DNA of 64,000 nt. Origin: Vibrio viridaestus. GTDB lineage: Bacteria; Pseudomonadota; Gammaproteobacteria; Enterobacterales; Vibrionaceae. The notes under the pieces were generated by a model, which was not told the DNA's origin, did no database searches, and was given only the letters and a program-made list of their open reading frames with translations. Positions 1 through 8,528 of this stretch are shown piece after piece. The DNA lies in NCBI RefSeq assembly GCF_003856525.1, contig NZ_RJVQ01000003.1, forward strand, positions 558,001 through 622,000. Reading direction: 5' to 3'. A program made the translations under genes and the position numbers. Within the stretch, counting starts at the first letter, position 1; each line of letters starts with the position of its first letter.

Positions 1-783
1 ACAGCATTAGTCTATTGGTTAATGGCCGCATTGCTTCTGTTCTATATCTTAAAAGCTCACGCTGTGCGCCACTATCAAATATTCCAAAAATGGCACCCTA
101 TTAATCTCAAAGAAGTGTGGAAACTATTTAAGCTAGGACTACCAGTCGCGTCTGCTCAATTTTTTGAGGTGACATTGTTTGCCGCAGTGGCGTTGCTGAT
201 TTCACCGTTAGGCCCAACAATTGTGGCAGCCCACCAAATTGCGATTAACTTTTCTACTTTAATATTTATGTTGCCGATGAGCATTGGTGTTGCGGTTACG
301 ATAAGAGTCGGACATTTTTTAGGTGAAGGCCGAAATGAAGATGCACAAATAGCGACAAAGACAGCGCTGTTTGTTGCCATCGGTACTGCCTTGATAACGG
401 CAAGTTTTACTATGCTAGGAAGTGGTATCATCGCTCGAATGTACACAAGTAATCAGGAAGTACTCGATCTTGCGGTATCATTATTAATCGTTGCAGGCGT
501 TTATCAATGTACAGATGCATTCCAGGCAACAGCTGCTGGAGCACTTAGAGGTTATAAAGATATGCGTGCTATCTTTATACGTACCTTGGTTTCTTATTGG
601 GGGGTCGGCCTACCTGTAGGATACATACTCGGAATGACTAATTGGGTTATCAGTCCCATGGGAGCCAAAGGATTTTGGATTGGCTTCATTGCTGGGTTAT
701 CGACGGCAGCAGTATTGTTAGGATTACGACTCAAAGTCATTTTTAAGTTATTCAAAAAAGTTCCAAACACACAGACTACATAA
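1..783 (+). CDS. MATE-family multidrug/sodium efflux protein, C-terminal part (5' end outside window)
   Basis: The reading frame is open from base 1, so the N-terminus lies upstream of the window. About 260 residues remain, with six or so hydrophobic segments. The pattern around 'VAAHQIAINFSTLIFMLP' and 'GVAVTIRVGHFLG', followed later by 'AAGALRGYKDMR', is typical of the second half of NorM-like MATE transporters. These inner-membrane proteins expel cationic drugs or dyes in exchange for Na+ or H+. The full family length is about 450 residues, so roughly 190 are missing. A lipoprotein gene follows 16 bases downstream on the same strand and may be cotranscribed. The family call is firm; substrate cannot be read from this sequence. 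Confidence 0.88.
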   Translation, partial: TALVYWLMAALLLFYILKAHAVRHYQIFQKWHPINLKEVWKLFKLGLPVASAQFFEVTLFAAVALLISPLGPTIVAAHQIAINFSTLIFMLPMSIGVAVTIRVGHFLGEGRNEDAQIATKTALFVAIGTALITASFTMLGSGIIARMYTSNQEVLDLAVSLLIVAGVYQCTDAFQATAAGALRGYKDMRAIFIRTLVSYWGVGLPVGYILGMTNWVISPMGAKGFWIGFIAGLSTAAVLLGLRLKVIFKLFKKVPNTQTT

Positions 784-799
784 AACCATTGGAGGAGAA

Positions 800-1795
800 A
801 TGCAGAAAATCGTTGTCATCGTATTCCTGCTATTCTCCTTGACCTCCTGTACGGATGACCATTTACCAACACAAGCTTTTAGTACGTATCAAGAACGAAT
901 TGCGTCGATTTTAAACGTAAATGAAGTGGACCTAAGCACTCCAGATTATTCTCTTTTACCAGATAAACGAGAAATCCCCATCGTCATCGAAAGACAGTCT
1001 ATGGGCTTGGTCGATAGCTACAGCTTGAAGTCGTGCGGTTTATTCGAATTGATTGCAGAGAAAAACTCGATCCTCGGAAAAGTAAGCGACCCATTTCGCA
1101 ATTTAGACTACGAGTTGAAGTTCATTAAGATAGGTTCACAATGCCTAGCGGCCGATTTAAAGCCCGAAATAAAACAATTTATTGCCAAGATCATTGCCGA
1201 AAAGCAGCGGAATTTAACACTATATTGGCAGGCAGTTCTCTACCATAGCGAAGCGATGCGCGTACAACTAGGGAAAGCCGAGTGGTTAGTGTCGGGAATC
1301 CCAACTTCAGAGACTGAAACTGCATTGAAAAATCTATCTTCACTTTTTCCACTAATTAAAAATCCAGAAAATTTGGCATCAATAACAGTAATAAAAGTGA
1401 CATCGTCACAAGAAGATTTGGAGAAACAGCCCTTGCTCGGGCCTCTACTTTTTTCAATGCAAACAACAACATCTTGGCTCAATCAAATTACCCAGTGGTT
1501 ACAGCAAAATGATGAACGTTTATTATGTGGCCCCAACAGGGATAAAACCAAAACACTTTACCTAAGGAATGTGTTTTATAAATACTATATAGGAGTTATA
1601 CAGCCCTATCTTGCTACCCTAGATAGCGTTTATTACCGAATAGAAGCATCTACAGTCATATTCGACATCCCCGACTCACAATATGTTTACCCAATAAAAA
1701 ATGCACACACTCTGTTTAGGAAATCGATACAGAAGCATGTGCATTACTGGCAAAGCCTATTTGAACGCTGCAACATCTCACCCACGGCAGGATGA
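800..1795 (+). CDS. DUF3080-family lipoprotein of unknown function
   Basis: The 331-residue product begins with a short basic/hydrophobic signal ending in the lipobox LTSC, so Cys17 is the likely lipidated residue and the protein should sit in the cell envelope. The rest is mostly helical, with scattered cysteines and no recognised catalytic motif. The length and features match the DUF3080 family found in vibrios; that family assignment is from memory of related proteins, not a search. A strong ribosome site (GGAGGAG) lies just before the ATG, and the gene follows the MATE gene closely. It converges on the TonB2 operon with only 17 bases between stop codons and no obvious hairpin terminator. 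Confidence 0.65.
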   Translation: MQKIVVIVFLLFSLTSCTDDHLPTQAFSTYQERIASILNVNEVDLSTPDYSLLPDKREIPIVIERQSMGLVDSYSLKSCGLFELIAEKNSILGKVSDPFRNLDYELKFIKIGSQCLAADLKPEIKQFIAKIIAEKQRNLTLYWQAVLYHSEAMRVQLGKAEWLVSGIPTSETETALKNLSSLFPLIKNPENLASITVIKVTSSQEDLEKQPLLGPLLFSMQTTTSWLNQITQWLQQNDERLLCGPNRDKTKTLYLRNVFYKYYIGVIQPYLATLDSVYYRIEASTVIFDIPDSQYVYPIKNAHTLFRKSIQKHVHYWQSLFERCNISPTAG

Positions 1796-1812
1796 GAGGA
1801 TTGAACAACGTA

Positions 1813-3000
1813 TCACGCGTTTGACATTCTTTCCTGGTATTTTTGCAACTGGCTTAAATACTTAACCCAACTCTTTGTTTCTCGTGAAGGATGTAGATCA
1901 TGAGCCTCCTGAGCGAGTCTTAATGCTGGGCCTAACTTATTTAAGCGATACAATACACGAGCTTTTGCTAACGCCACTTTATCTTTAGGGTAATGACCTT
2001 CCAGTGATTGCAGCGTTTGGTAAGCATCGCTATAACTTCTTTGCTGAAGCTCAATCTGAGCAACGTTCCAAAGGTATTTTTTATTCATTTGAGCAGCTAT
2101 TTGCCAGGTCGACTTCGCTTGCGTCCATTCTTTTGCGTTTTGCCAATAGCTCGCGAGCTGCACAACAAGCTTACGATCCTGTTTGACACCCGAAATATTT
2201 TCGAGAACTCTTGCCGCTCTTTCCGGTATACCATTCTGTCCATATAGCTGTGCTAAAAGCAGAAGATCGGTGCGCTTAAGCGATACACCACTAGTTTTAG
2301 CGAGTTCAAGACTACTTAATGCATCTCTATGTTGATTCGTCTGCATTTGTAAATTGACTAGCTGTAACCACCAATTTCTATCTTTCTTATCAAGAGGGAT
2401 GATACGTTTTACAGTAGGGATGGCCGAGCGAAACTGCTTGAGTTGCAGTTGTGCGCCTAATTTAATTGATAGAGGTGTGATTGCATCAGGCTTCTTGAAC
2501 TTTTCGTATTGTGCTACGGAAGTAAGAGTTTGCTTCCACTGCTCTAACTGATAATGAATTTGGGCAACACGCAACCAGATTTGATCAATATCCTTACCAT
2601 CCTGAGGATTCTTCAGCAAGTTTTCATAATGGGAAAGAGCTTGACGATACTCGTGACTATTGAGTAACAACCCTGCAAGCATGTTTTCAGTCGACCAGGC
2701 TTGCTCATCTTTAAGCTGAGCTGAATCCACCGAGGCTTTTAGCGCTTTAATCGCGTTGTTTGGTTGATTATTTTCCCAGTAATAGATACCAAGAATACGA
2801 TTTAGGTACGCCTTATCATATTCGCTTGATGTATCGATCTTATTCAGGGTTGCAATGGCTTCTGAGAACTTATCTTTCTCAGCGAGCTGTTGAGCAACAA
2901 TAATTTTTTGTGTCGTCCGGGTACTCAACTCGGCGGCATTTGCGCCCAAAGACGCGAAAATACTCCATACCAACAACGCTTTTATTACTGGCTTTTTCAT
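1813..3000 (-). CDS. TPR-repeat protein, last gene of the TonB2 operon
   Basis: The 395-residue protein has a signal peptide (cleavage likely after 'GANA') and then serial 34-residue helical hairpins of the tetratricopeptide type from about residue 30 to the end, for example 'AIKALKASVDSAQLKDEQAW' and 'YLNRILGIYYWENNQPNNAI'. TPR proteins are scaffolds, so this one probably works in the periplasm as a binding partner of the TonB2 complex. Its ATG overlaps the end of tonB2 by four bases, which implies translational coupling. The same gene order (DUF3450, ttpC, exbB2, exbD2, tonB2, TPR) is known from V. cholerae. Exact function is unproven. Confidence 0.85.
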   Translation of the reverse strand: MKKPVIKALLVWSIFASLGANAAELSTRTTQKIIVAQQLAEKDKFSEAIATLNKIDTSSEYDKAYLNRILGIYYWENNQPNNAIKALKASVDSAQLKDEQAWSTENMLAGLLLNSHEYRQALSHYENLLKNPQDGKDIDQIWLRVAQIHYQLEQWKQTLTSVAQYEKFKKPDAITPLSIKLGAQLQLKQFRSAIPTVKRIIPLDKKDRNWWLQLVNLQMQTNQHRDALSSLELAKTSGVSLKRTDLLLLAQLYGQNGIPERAARVLENISGVKQDRKLVVQLASYWQNAKEWTQAKSTWQIAAQMNKKYLWNVAQIELQQRSYSDAYQTLQSLEGHYPKDKVALAKARVLYRLNKLGPALRLAQEAHDLHPSRETKSWVKYLSQLQKYQERMSNA

Positions 3001-3632
3001 TTTGCGATCCTAAATTCCACTTTAGTTTGCTGTCCTGTTACCACTGACGCTGTTCCATTTTCTACATTAGGCTGATATTTCCAACGTTTAACTGCTCTAA
3101 TGGCTTCACGGTCAAACATTCTGCTTGGTTTTGATTCGACCACCTGAATATTGAATGGCCGCCCGTTTTCATCAATATCAAATCGAACAACAACATACCC
3201 TTCTATGTTACGTCGTAACGCTCGTGATGGATAGTTTGGTTGTACGCGGTAAATCGGCATTAGCTGGCGATTGTCGCTCACTTGACTAGTCAGTTTCCCG
3301 ATACTAGGAGCCTGAATCGCGACTCCTTTTATTTGAGTATTCATACTCAACTGCGCTACCGGGCTATCAAATGATGCATCAAGCGATGACGCCGCAGTTG
3401 GTTTCGGTAATTCATTTGTTGGCGGCTCTGGCGGAGTTTCAGGTTGATCTGGAACGGAGCGTTGACGCCTTTGGACATCGGTATCATTTTCAACCATCAC
3501 CATATCAAACTGAAGTGGAGAGGCCTGTTCCGGTTTCTGAGTTCTTCCGTTATCGACCATCCAAGCCATGAAGCTAAATAGAAGAAAAGCGATAAGAGCG
3601 CTTGCTGGCATCGCAATAAAATAACGAGCCAT
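2997..3632 (-). CDS. tonB2: TonB2 energy transducer
   Basis: The product is a 211-residue TonB protein. It has one N-terminal membrane anchor (residues 5-25, 'FIAMPASALIAFLLFSFMAW'), a short proline-rich linker ('PDQPETPPEPPTNELPKP') and a C-terminal TonB fold with the family signature 'YPSRALRRNIEGYVVVRFDI' and 'REAIRAVKRWKYQP'. TonB links the proton motive force, harvested by ExbB/ExbD, to outer-membrane receptors for iron chelates. It is short with a small linker, as in vibrio TonB2 rather than TonB1. It abuts exbD2 (TAATG overlap of one base) and overlaps the TPR gene by four. Assignment to the TonB2 type rests on gene order with ttpC. Confidence 0.93.
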   Translation of the reverse strand: MARYFIAMPASALIAFLLFSFMAWMVDNGRTQKPEQASPLQFDMVMVENDTDVQRRQRSVPDQPETPPEPPTNELPKPTAASSLDASFDSPVAQLSMNTQIKGVAIQAPSIGKLTSQVSDNRQLMPIYRVQPNYPSRALRRNIEGYVVVRFDIDENGRPFNIQVVESKPSRMFDREAIRAVKRWKYQPNVENGTASVVTGQQTKVEFRIAK

Positions 3633-4036
3633 TATTTCTTCTCCGCAGCCAACGCGATGTTCTTAACTCCAGCGCCCTTTGCCGCATCCATTACTTTGAC
3701 CACTGTGCCGTTATAAGCATGTTCATCAGCCTGAATAACAAGTGATGCATCTGGCTTATCGGTCATCATTCTTTCCAAGGTGGCTTGCACCCGTTCAACA
3801 TCGACCTGATTCTTATCGATATAGATATCGTTTGCTGACGTTATAGCAACAAAAATTCCCGCATCTTTCTGACTCACTGCATGTGAGGCTTGCGGTCTGT
3901 TGACTTCAACACCAGATTCTCTGACAAAAGAACTGGTGACGATAAAGAAAATCAACATAATGAACACGATGTCTAGCATAGATGTTAAATCAACTTGAGC
4001 CTCATCCTGGCGATTTTGTCTACGTCCTAATCTCAT
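3632..4036 (-). CDS. exbD2: ExbD2 proton-channel subunit
   Basis: The 134-residue product has a single membrane helix near residues 17-38. It contains the functional aspartate in 'VDLTSMLDIVFIMLIFF', where the second Asp matches the essential proton-carrying residue of ExbD/TolR. The periplasmic part that follows is of normal length. With ExbB2 it forms the inner-membrane motor that energises TonB2. Its start overlaps the exbB2 stop by four bases (ATGA) and its stop overlaps the tonB2 start by one, so the three genes are tightly coupled. Confidence 0.94.
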   Translation of the reverse strand: MRLGRRQNRQDEAQVDLTSMLDIVFIMLIFFIVTSSFVRESGVEVNRPQASHAVSQKDAGIFVAITSANDIYIDKNQVDVERVQATLERMMTDKPDASLVIQADEHAYNGTVVKVMDAAKGAGVKNIALAAEKK

Positions 4037-4569
4037 GAGTAACTCCTAAGTGACTTTTCTAACTTCATTTCCATCATTTGGCATTTTTTCTGAAGACGTG
4101 CATGGATGAACAGGCCTGCTAACGCAGCTACCATTCCAGCCATAGTGGGCAACGTTGCTAATGAGATACCTGAAGCCATCAGTTTTGGATCCGCTGTCCC
4201 TTTGGTCGCCATCACATCAAAAACGGATATCATTCCAGTGACTGTGCCTAGTAAACCCAACATCGGACAAATTTGTACTAGCACTTTAATAAAATTAAGA
4301 TGCTTAAAAAGAAGGATATGAGCTTCTGAGAGCCAGCCTTCACGTATTGATAACGCATACCAAGAAGAACGATCATTTCTGCTATGCCAATGTTTAATCC
4401 ATTCTTCACTGTGCTTTGGAAAAGTAAACAAAAGGAACATGATCCTTTCCGCAACAAAGAACCAGGATAACAATACGATAAATGCCAGCCACCACAATAT
4501 TGTTCCCCCTTGAGACATAAAGTCGTCAAGAGGAACAAAAAGATGATCGAGTGACAATAGACTCAACAT
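4033..4569 (-). CDS. exbB2: ExbB2 proton-channel subunit (MotA/TolQ/ExbB family)
   Basis: The 178-residue protein has three hydrophobic segments, one near the N-terminus ('GGTILWWLAFIVLLSWFF') and two in the conserved C-terminal MotA/TolQ/ExbB domain ('CPMLGLLGTVTGMISVF' and 'LATLPTMAGMVAALAGLF'). The motif 'LGLLGTVTGMI' is the pore-lining signature. It is a short ExbB, as usual for the TonB2 system of vibrios. Its start codon overlaps the ttpC stop by one base. It forms the proton channel with ExbD2, and TtpC is known in vibrios to be needed as an extra partner. Confidence 0.93.
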   Translation of the reverse strand: MLSLLSLDHLFVPLDDFMSQGGTILWWLAFIVLLSWFFVAERIMFLLFTFPKHSEEWIKHWHSRNDRSSWYALSIREGWLSEAHILLFKHLNFIKVLVQICPMLGLLGTVTGMISVFDVMATKGTADPKLMASGISLATLPTMAGMVAALAGLFIHARLQKKCQMMEMKLEKSLRSYS

Positions 4570-5924
4570 TAGGCTGCTTTCCCAAGTACGTTTTTAAGAC
4601 CATCTTTTTCAGCTTGTTCTGCAACCAGACCAATCCCTTGCTTTTCTAATATGGTTCGAATTGCTTCTGACTGAGAGGTAAGAATATTATGAGCAAGCAA
4701 CAATGGCATTGCAGCGACTAATCCAAGAACAGTTGTAACAAGTGCCATCGAAATACCACCGGCCATTACTTTAGGGTCACCGTTACCGAATAGAGTAATA
4801 ACCTGGAATGTTTCTATCATACCGGTTACCGTACCCAGCAGACCAAGCATTGGAGCCAGTGCAGCAAGAAGCTTAAGCATTGATAACCCTTTTTCTAAAT
4901 GGCTTTGCTCGTCGATAACAGCTTCTAGTAAACGTAGCTCCAAAGCCTCTACTGACTGAGAGTTATCTTTCTTATAAACACCAAGTACGCGTGCCAATGG
5001 GTTGTCACCAAGTTGACTCGGGTTCTTAAGTTGGGCATTAATTTTCTGCTTACTTACCATCAGAACCACACCACGATAAATTGCGATAATCAATCCGATA
5101 ACCAGTAGTCCAATGATGATATTACCTATAACACCACCTGCTTTAATTCTGTCAGAAAGTGTCGGCTCATTTTCAAGCTGCTTGATAAGCATCCCTTTTG
5201 AAGGGTCAATGGGTAGATACTGAGTTTTACCATCCATTAGCTGAGTAACCGAACTTAGAGTTGGTGCATTGTCTGGCTGAACAGAGTAAGAAGTCGCTTG
5301 ATGCTTCGAGTCGTCCCACTCTAAATATCCAGAATTGTCGATCATGGCCAAATTGCCGAGACGAATAACTTGTTTTGTCGATTTTTCACCTTGTTGATCA
5401 ACGAAAGGAACATCGATAGCTTTGATTTCACCGCTCGCAGAGATCTGATCTTGTAGAGCAAGCCACAAGCCGTTGAGCTGTTTTAGTGATGGTAATGATT
5501 TAGCAGCGACAATATCTGCAATAACATCGCTATATTGGTTATGATCAGCGGTGCTCACCGCATCTTCCATGTTTGAGTTGAGCTCTTTTGCATTTTGTCT
5601 TACGACCCCAAACATTTCACCTAAACTGCCACTTTCCAAGCGTAACTTCTCTTCCAACTTAGCCAACGAATCTTCGTTTTGACTAAATTTTGCCGAAAGC
5701 TGATCTATTTCTTTTTGGATTTGTTGTTTTTCTGCCGTCAAATCACTTTTTTCTTGTCGCAACTCCGCTTCTGAACGTTTAAATCCAGACTCACGTTGAC
5801 GATCGTGACTCGCTTCCTGAGTTCTTTGTGCTTTAGCGTCTTGGGTTAATGACGCACTCTGAACTGAAAACGAAGAAGCCAGAGATAATGAAATGAGTAA
5901 TGATGAAATTAATGTACGCTTCAT
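4569..5924 (-). CDS. ttpC: TtpC, long ExbB-like component of the TonB2 system
   Basis: The 451-residue protein starts with a signal peptide ('SLASSFSVQSAS'). It has a long charged coiled coil (about residues 35-100), a periplasmic middle part, then three membrane segments with the MotA/TolQ/ExbB domain. The pore motif 'LGLLGTVTGMIETF' lies near residue 360. This is the vibrio TtpC design: an ExbB relative with a large periplasmic extension, required in V. cholerae and V. anguillarum for TonB2-dependent iron uptake. It sits between DUF3450 and exbB2 with one-base overlaps (TAATG) at both ends. The duplicated ExbB-like domain next to a normal exbB is a hallmark of this operon. Confidence 0.92.
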   Translation of the reverse strand: MKRTLISSLLISLSLASSFSVQSASLTQDAKAQRTQEASHDRQRESGFKRSEAELRQEKSDLTAEKQQIQKEIDQLSAKFSQNEDSLAKLEEKLRLESGSLGEMFGVVRQNAKELNSNMEDAVSTADHNQYSDVIADIVAAKSLPSLKQLNGLWLALQDQISASGEIKAIDVPFVDQQGEKSTKQVIRLGNLAMIDNSGYLEWDDSKHQATSYSVQPDNAPTLSSVTQLMDGKTQYLPIDPSKGMLIKQLENEPTLSDRIKAGGVIGNIIIGLLVIGLIIAIYRGVVLMVSKQKINAQLKNPSQLGDNPLARVLGVYKKDNSQSVEALELRLLEAVIDEQSHLEKGLSMLKLLAALAPMLGLLGTVTGMIETFQVITLFGNGDPKVMAGGISMALVTTVLGLVAAMPLLLAHNILTSQSEAIRTILEKQGIGLVAEQAEKDGLKNVLGKAA

Positions 5925-6682
5925 TAGTTCATCTCCTTAGCTTTTAGAGAAAGTGGCAGAGTCAATAACTGAGGTGCAATTTGTTTATTTGCTAAGGCAT
6001 ATGCTTGGTTGACTTGCTCTAAGTAACCTTCATCACCTTTAACCCAACTTTGTGATGACTGTTCCCACGTCCAATATTTGGATTTATCAAGACTTCGGGC
6101 AATGAGAACCGCTCTACCAAGATAAAAAATATCAGCTTCGACAGTTCTATTATCGGCTAAGTCGATATCGCTTCTGTAGGTCGCCATTTTGTCACCATAT
6201 TGATATTCAACTTGGTAAGCTTCTAAGATACGACGGTATTTTTCTGCCTCGCTCACATCTGCGCGGGACATCAAAGAACGCAGTTCGTCTAAACGTTGGA
6301 TTCTCTTCTCTTTATTAATGGGTTTGTCTGTTTCGATCTGCTTTTGTAGTCCATCAAGCATCTCGTACATTAAAGGAACGATACCCTGACGAGTCTCTTT
6401 TATTTCGGTGATCTGGTTATTTAGGCTATTCATTTCGTCCTCTTGGCTTGCAACAAGTCCCATGAGGTGCTTTTTGTATATTTTGAGATTATGAAGCTCT
6501 TCGTTTAGCTGATCGATATCCGAACTCATTTGATTCGATCTTACGACACTTTTATCGATAGCCTTCTGGCTGCTTACAGAAGCCTGATTTGTTTTATTTT
6601 GTATTGACGTTGCAGTGTCGATGTCCGCGGCATGAAGCGCAAAACTCGAGAATGTGGCAACAAGTGCTAGACTAATTTTCAT
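5924..6682 (-). CDS. DUF3450 periplasmic coiled-coil protein, first gene of the TonB2 operon
   Basis: The 252-residue protein has a clear signal peptide ('MKISLALVATFSSFALHAAD'). It is followed by a coiled coil from about residue 25 to 100 and a helical C-terminal part. These features and its place as the first gene of the tonB2 operon match DUF3450 proteins (VC1548 in V. cholerae). It probably acts in the periplasm alongside the TtpC coiled coil. The operon promoter should lie in the 138-base gap to the divergent lipocalin gene, where a Fur-like palindrome is seen at 6727-6749. The role of DUF3450 in iron uptake is not established. Confidence 0.86.
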   Translation of the reverse strand: MKISLALVATFSSFALHAADIDTATSIQNKTNQASVSSQKAIDKSVVRSNQMSSDIDQLNEELHNLKIYKKHLMGLVASQEDEMNSLNNQITEIKETRQGIVPLMYEMLDGLQKQIETDKPINKEKRIQRLDELRSLMSRADVSEAEKYRRILEAYQVEYQYGDKMATYRSDIDLADNRTVEADIFYLGRAVLIARSLDKSKYWTWEQSSQSWVKGDEGYLEQVNQAYALANKQIAPQLLTLPLSLKAKEMN

Positions 6683-6726
6683 TTAATTGTTTCACTAAAA
6701 TATTCATATGAGCTTGGTCTCAATCT

Positions 6727-6749
6727 TAATGAGAAAGTCTCTCATTATC
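6727..6749 (-). promoter_or_regulatory. Fur-box-like palindrome upstream of the TonB2 operon
   Basis: A perfect inverted repeat TAATGAGA-N5-TCTCATTA spans 6727-6747. Read on the minus strand, 6749-6731 (GATAATGAGAGACTTTCTC) matches the 19-base E. coli Fur consensus at 14 positions by hand count. It lies about 50-65 bases before the DUF3450 start and also faces the lipocalin gene. Iron repression of TonB2 operons by Fur is known in vibrios; binding here is inferred. Confidence 0.6.
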
Positions 6750-6820
6750 AATAAATAACTTTGAGAATTTCACTTCTTTCGCTTTTAGCGGAGAATAAGA
6801 AACGCATTTAGGAGAACATA

Positions 6821-7375
6821 ATGCCACTGTCATCAAGGCTAACTATTTTAAAAATTACATTTCTTTCAACTCTTTGCATGCTTATTTCAGCGTGCACAGG
6901 GATTCCGAATGGTATTACTCCAGTTAAAAAATTTGACGTAAATGACTACCTTGGTAAATGGTATGAGATTGCTAGACTAGACCATTCATTTGAGCAGGGA
7001 CTATCTAACGTAACTGCCGATTATACTCTTAATAAGGACGGTTCATTAAAAGTCATTAATAAAGGTTGGAATGACAGTGAACAACATTGGGAATCCGCTG
7101 AAGGAAAAGCAAAGTTCGTTGATGACAAATCAACTGGTTATTTGAAAGTTTCATTTTTTGGCCCATTTTATGGGACTTATGCTGTATTTTATCTGGAACC
7201 AGATTATTCAGTATCACTTGTTAGCGGATATAACTCGGATTACTTCTGGCTACTGTCAAGGAAACCAAACATGGGCCAGAAGCAAATCAATCATTACATT
7301 GATATTGCTAAGAAGCATGGATTCTATACTTCTAAATTGATCTATCCTAAACACAACCTAGCAAGTAACAATTAA
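6821..7375 (+). CDS. blc: Blc-type bacterial lipocalin (outer-membrane lipoprotein)
   Basis: The 184-residue protein starts with a lipoprotein signal ending in 'LISAC', so Cys25 is the likely lipidated residue. The lipocalin signature follows: 'YLGKWYEIARLDHSFEQGL' near the N-terminus (the G-x-W motif) and 'DYFWLLSRKPNM' near the C-terminus. Lipocalins are eight-stranded barrels that bind fatty acids or lysophospholipids, and Blc acts at the outer membrane under envelope stress. A good ribosome site (AGGAG) lies 6-10 bases before the ATG. It is divergent from the TonB2 operon and converges with the next gene with only five bases between stops. Confidence 0.9.
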   Translation: MPLSSRLTILKITFLSTLCMLISACTGIPNGITPVKKFDVNDYLGKWYEIARLDHSFEQGLSNVTADYTLNKDGSLKVINKGWNDSEQHWESAEGKAKFVDDKSTGYLKVSFFGPFYGTYAVFYLEPDYSVSLVSGYNSDYFWLLSRKPNMGQKQINHYIDIAKKHGFYTSKLIYPKHNLASNN

Positions 7376-7380
7376 GCTAA

Positions 7381-8334
7381 CTAGTAGCTTAGTCCAGTCT
7401 GTTTAGCCACTTTGATTATCTGTTGTTGCATCTCTCCAGCAATAGCTTTCAAAGTCTCCATTTCATCGTTAGTGAAGGGATGAGTCAGAATCGACTCAGC
7501 CCCTTTCCTTCCTATAACGGTTGGCAGACTTAAAGCAACATCTTTTAAACCATACTCACCACGCAGTAAGGTTCCTACCGGTAATATAGAACGCTCATTA
7601 ATTGCAACCGCTTGTATGATACGGAAAACACTGGCTGAGATACCGTGTGTGGTATTTTTCTTCCTCTTGAAGATTTCATACCCTGCTTGTTTTACCGCAT
7701 CGAGGAGTTCGTCAGGATCTATCCTTGGAATTTTATTTACATCGCAATAATAGTCGACAGGTTGCCCCCCAATACTGATCAAGCTTTTTGGCGTAAAACA
7801 ATGACTTCCATGCTCACCGAGAACATAGCCAAAAATATTTTTAGGATCCAGATTGACTCTATTAGCGACAATTGACATCAGTCTAGCTGTGTCTACAACG
7901 CATCCAGCACTGATGATTTGCGATGGTGAATACCCGGTATTAGCTACCATAAAGTGCGTGACAATGTCACATGGATTGGTAACAACAATCAGAATGGCTT
8001 TAGGAGCCACTTTTTCTAGCTGCTTTGCTATGCTTACTCCAATTTGACTGTTAATTTCGGCCAGTTCTAGCCGGTTCTGTCCTTCTTGTATTTGAGCTCC
8101 GGCTGTCACAACAATAATATCTGAACCAACCAATTCCATAAAATCATCCGTGGGCGTGATTCGCGTATGTTTGGAAAAAGTGAGTGACATTGTATGTCTA
8201 AAGTCGAATACTTCGCCCTGTGCTTTTGCCAGAGTGCGATCGTACAATACCAGCTCTCTGACGCTTCCTAACATCAATATATAATTACATACACCAACGC
8301 CGACCGAGCCAGCTCCGATAACTGAAATTTTCAT
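7381..8334 (-). CDS. L-lactate/2-hydroxyacid dehydrogenase (LDH/MDH family)
   Basis: The 317-residue protein has the NAD-binding loop GAGSVG (residues 7-12), Asp32 for the NAD ribose, 'TNPCDIVTHF', the Asp/Arg pair in 'VVDTARL' and the catalytic His of 'GEHGSH'. These are complete for the lactate/malate dehydrogenase family, and the overall pattern is closest to L-lactate dehydrogenase. In the substrate loop ('AGAQIQEGQNRLEL') the position equivalent to Gln102 of LDH (Arg in MDH) reads as Ile82, while the loop arginine is kept as Arg88. This suggests a substrate with a bulkier or apolar side chain, such as a branched 2-oxo acid, but that depends on a hand alignment. It stands alone, converging on the lipocalin gene. 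Confidence 0.75.
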   Translation of the reverse strand: MKISVIGAGSVGVGVCNYILMLGSVRELVLYDRTLAKAQGEVFDFRHTMSLTFSKHTRITPTDDFMELVGSDIIVVTAGAQIQEGQNRLELAEINSQIGVSIAKQLEKVAPKAILIVVTNPCDIVTHFMVANTGYSPSQIISAGCVVDTARLMSIVANRVNLDPKNIFGYVLGEHGSHCFTPKSLISIGGQPVDYYCDVNKIPRIDPDELLDAVKQAGYEIFKRKKNTTHGISASVFRIIQAVAINERSILPVGTLLRGEYGLKDVALSLPTVIGRKGAESILTHPFTNDEMETLKAIAGEMQQQIIKVAKQTGLSY

Positions 8335-8483
8335 AGTACCTCCCTCGTTCCATGGGAACTTGTTATTATAATTATCCTTGAAGCAACCTTTGTGCCATAT
8401 TTATATGTCGTTAAGTGTCCAGTATTTGGCTGAAAAATCTTTTACTGCACCATTAAAAAGCAAATTCTGCACGAACCAATAAA

Positions 8484-8510
8484 AAAGGCACTGACGTTGT
8501 CAGTGCCTTT
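8484..8510 (-). terminator. Intrinsic terminator after the coiled-coil gene
   Basis: A perfect 12-base stem (AAAGGCACTGAC / GTCAGTGCCTTT) has a 3-base loop. On the minus strand it is followed by a run of six T. It lies 19 bases past the stop of the coiled-coil protein. Confidence 0.9.
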
Positions 8511-8528
8511 GATTATAAAACGTACTGG

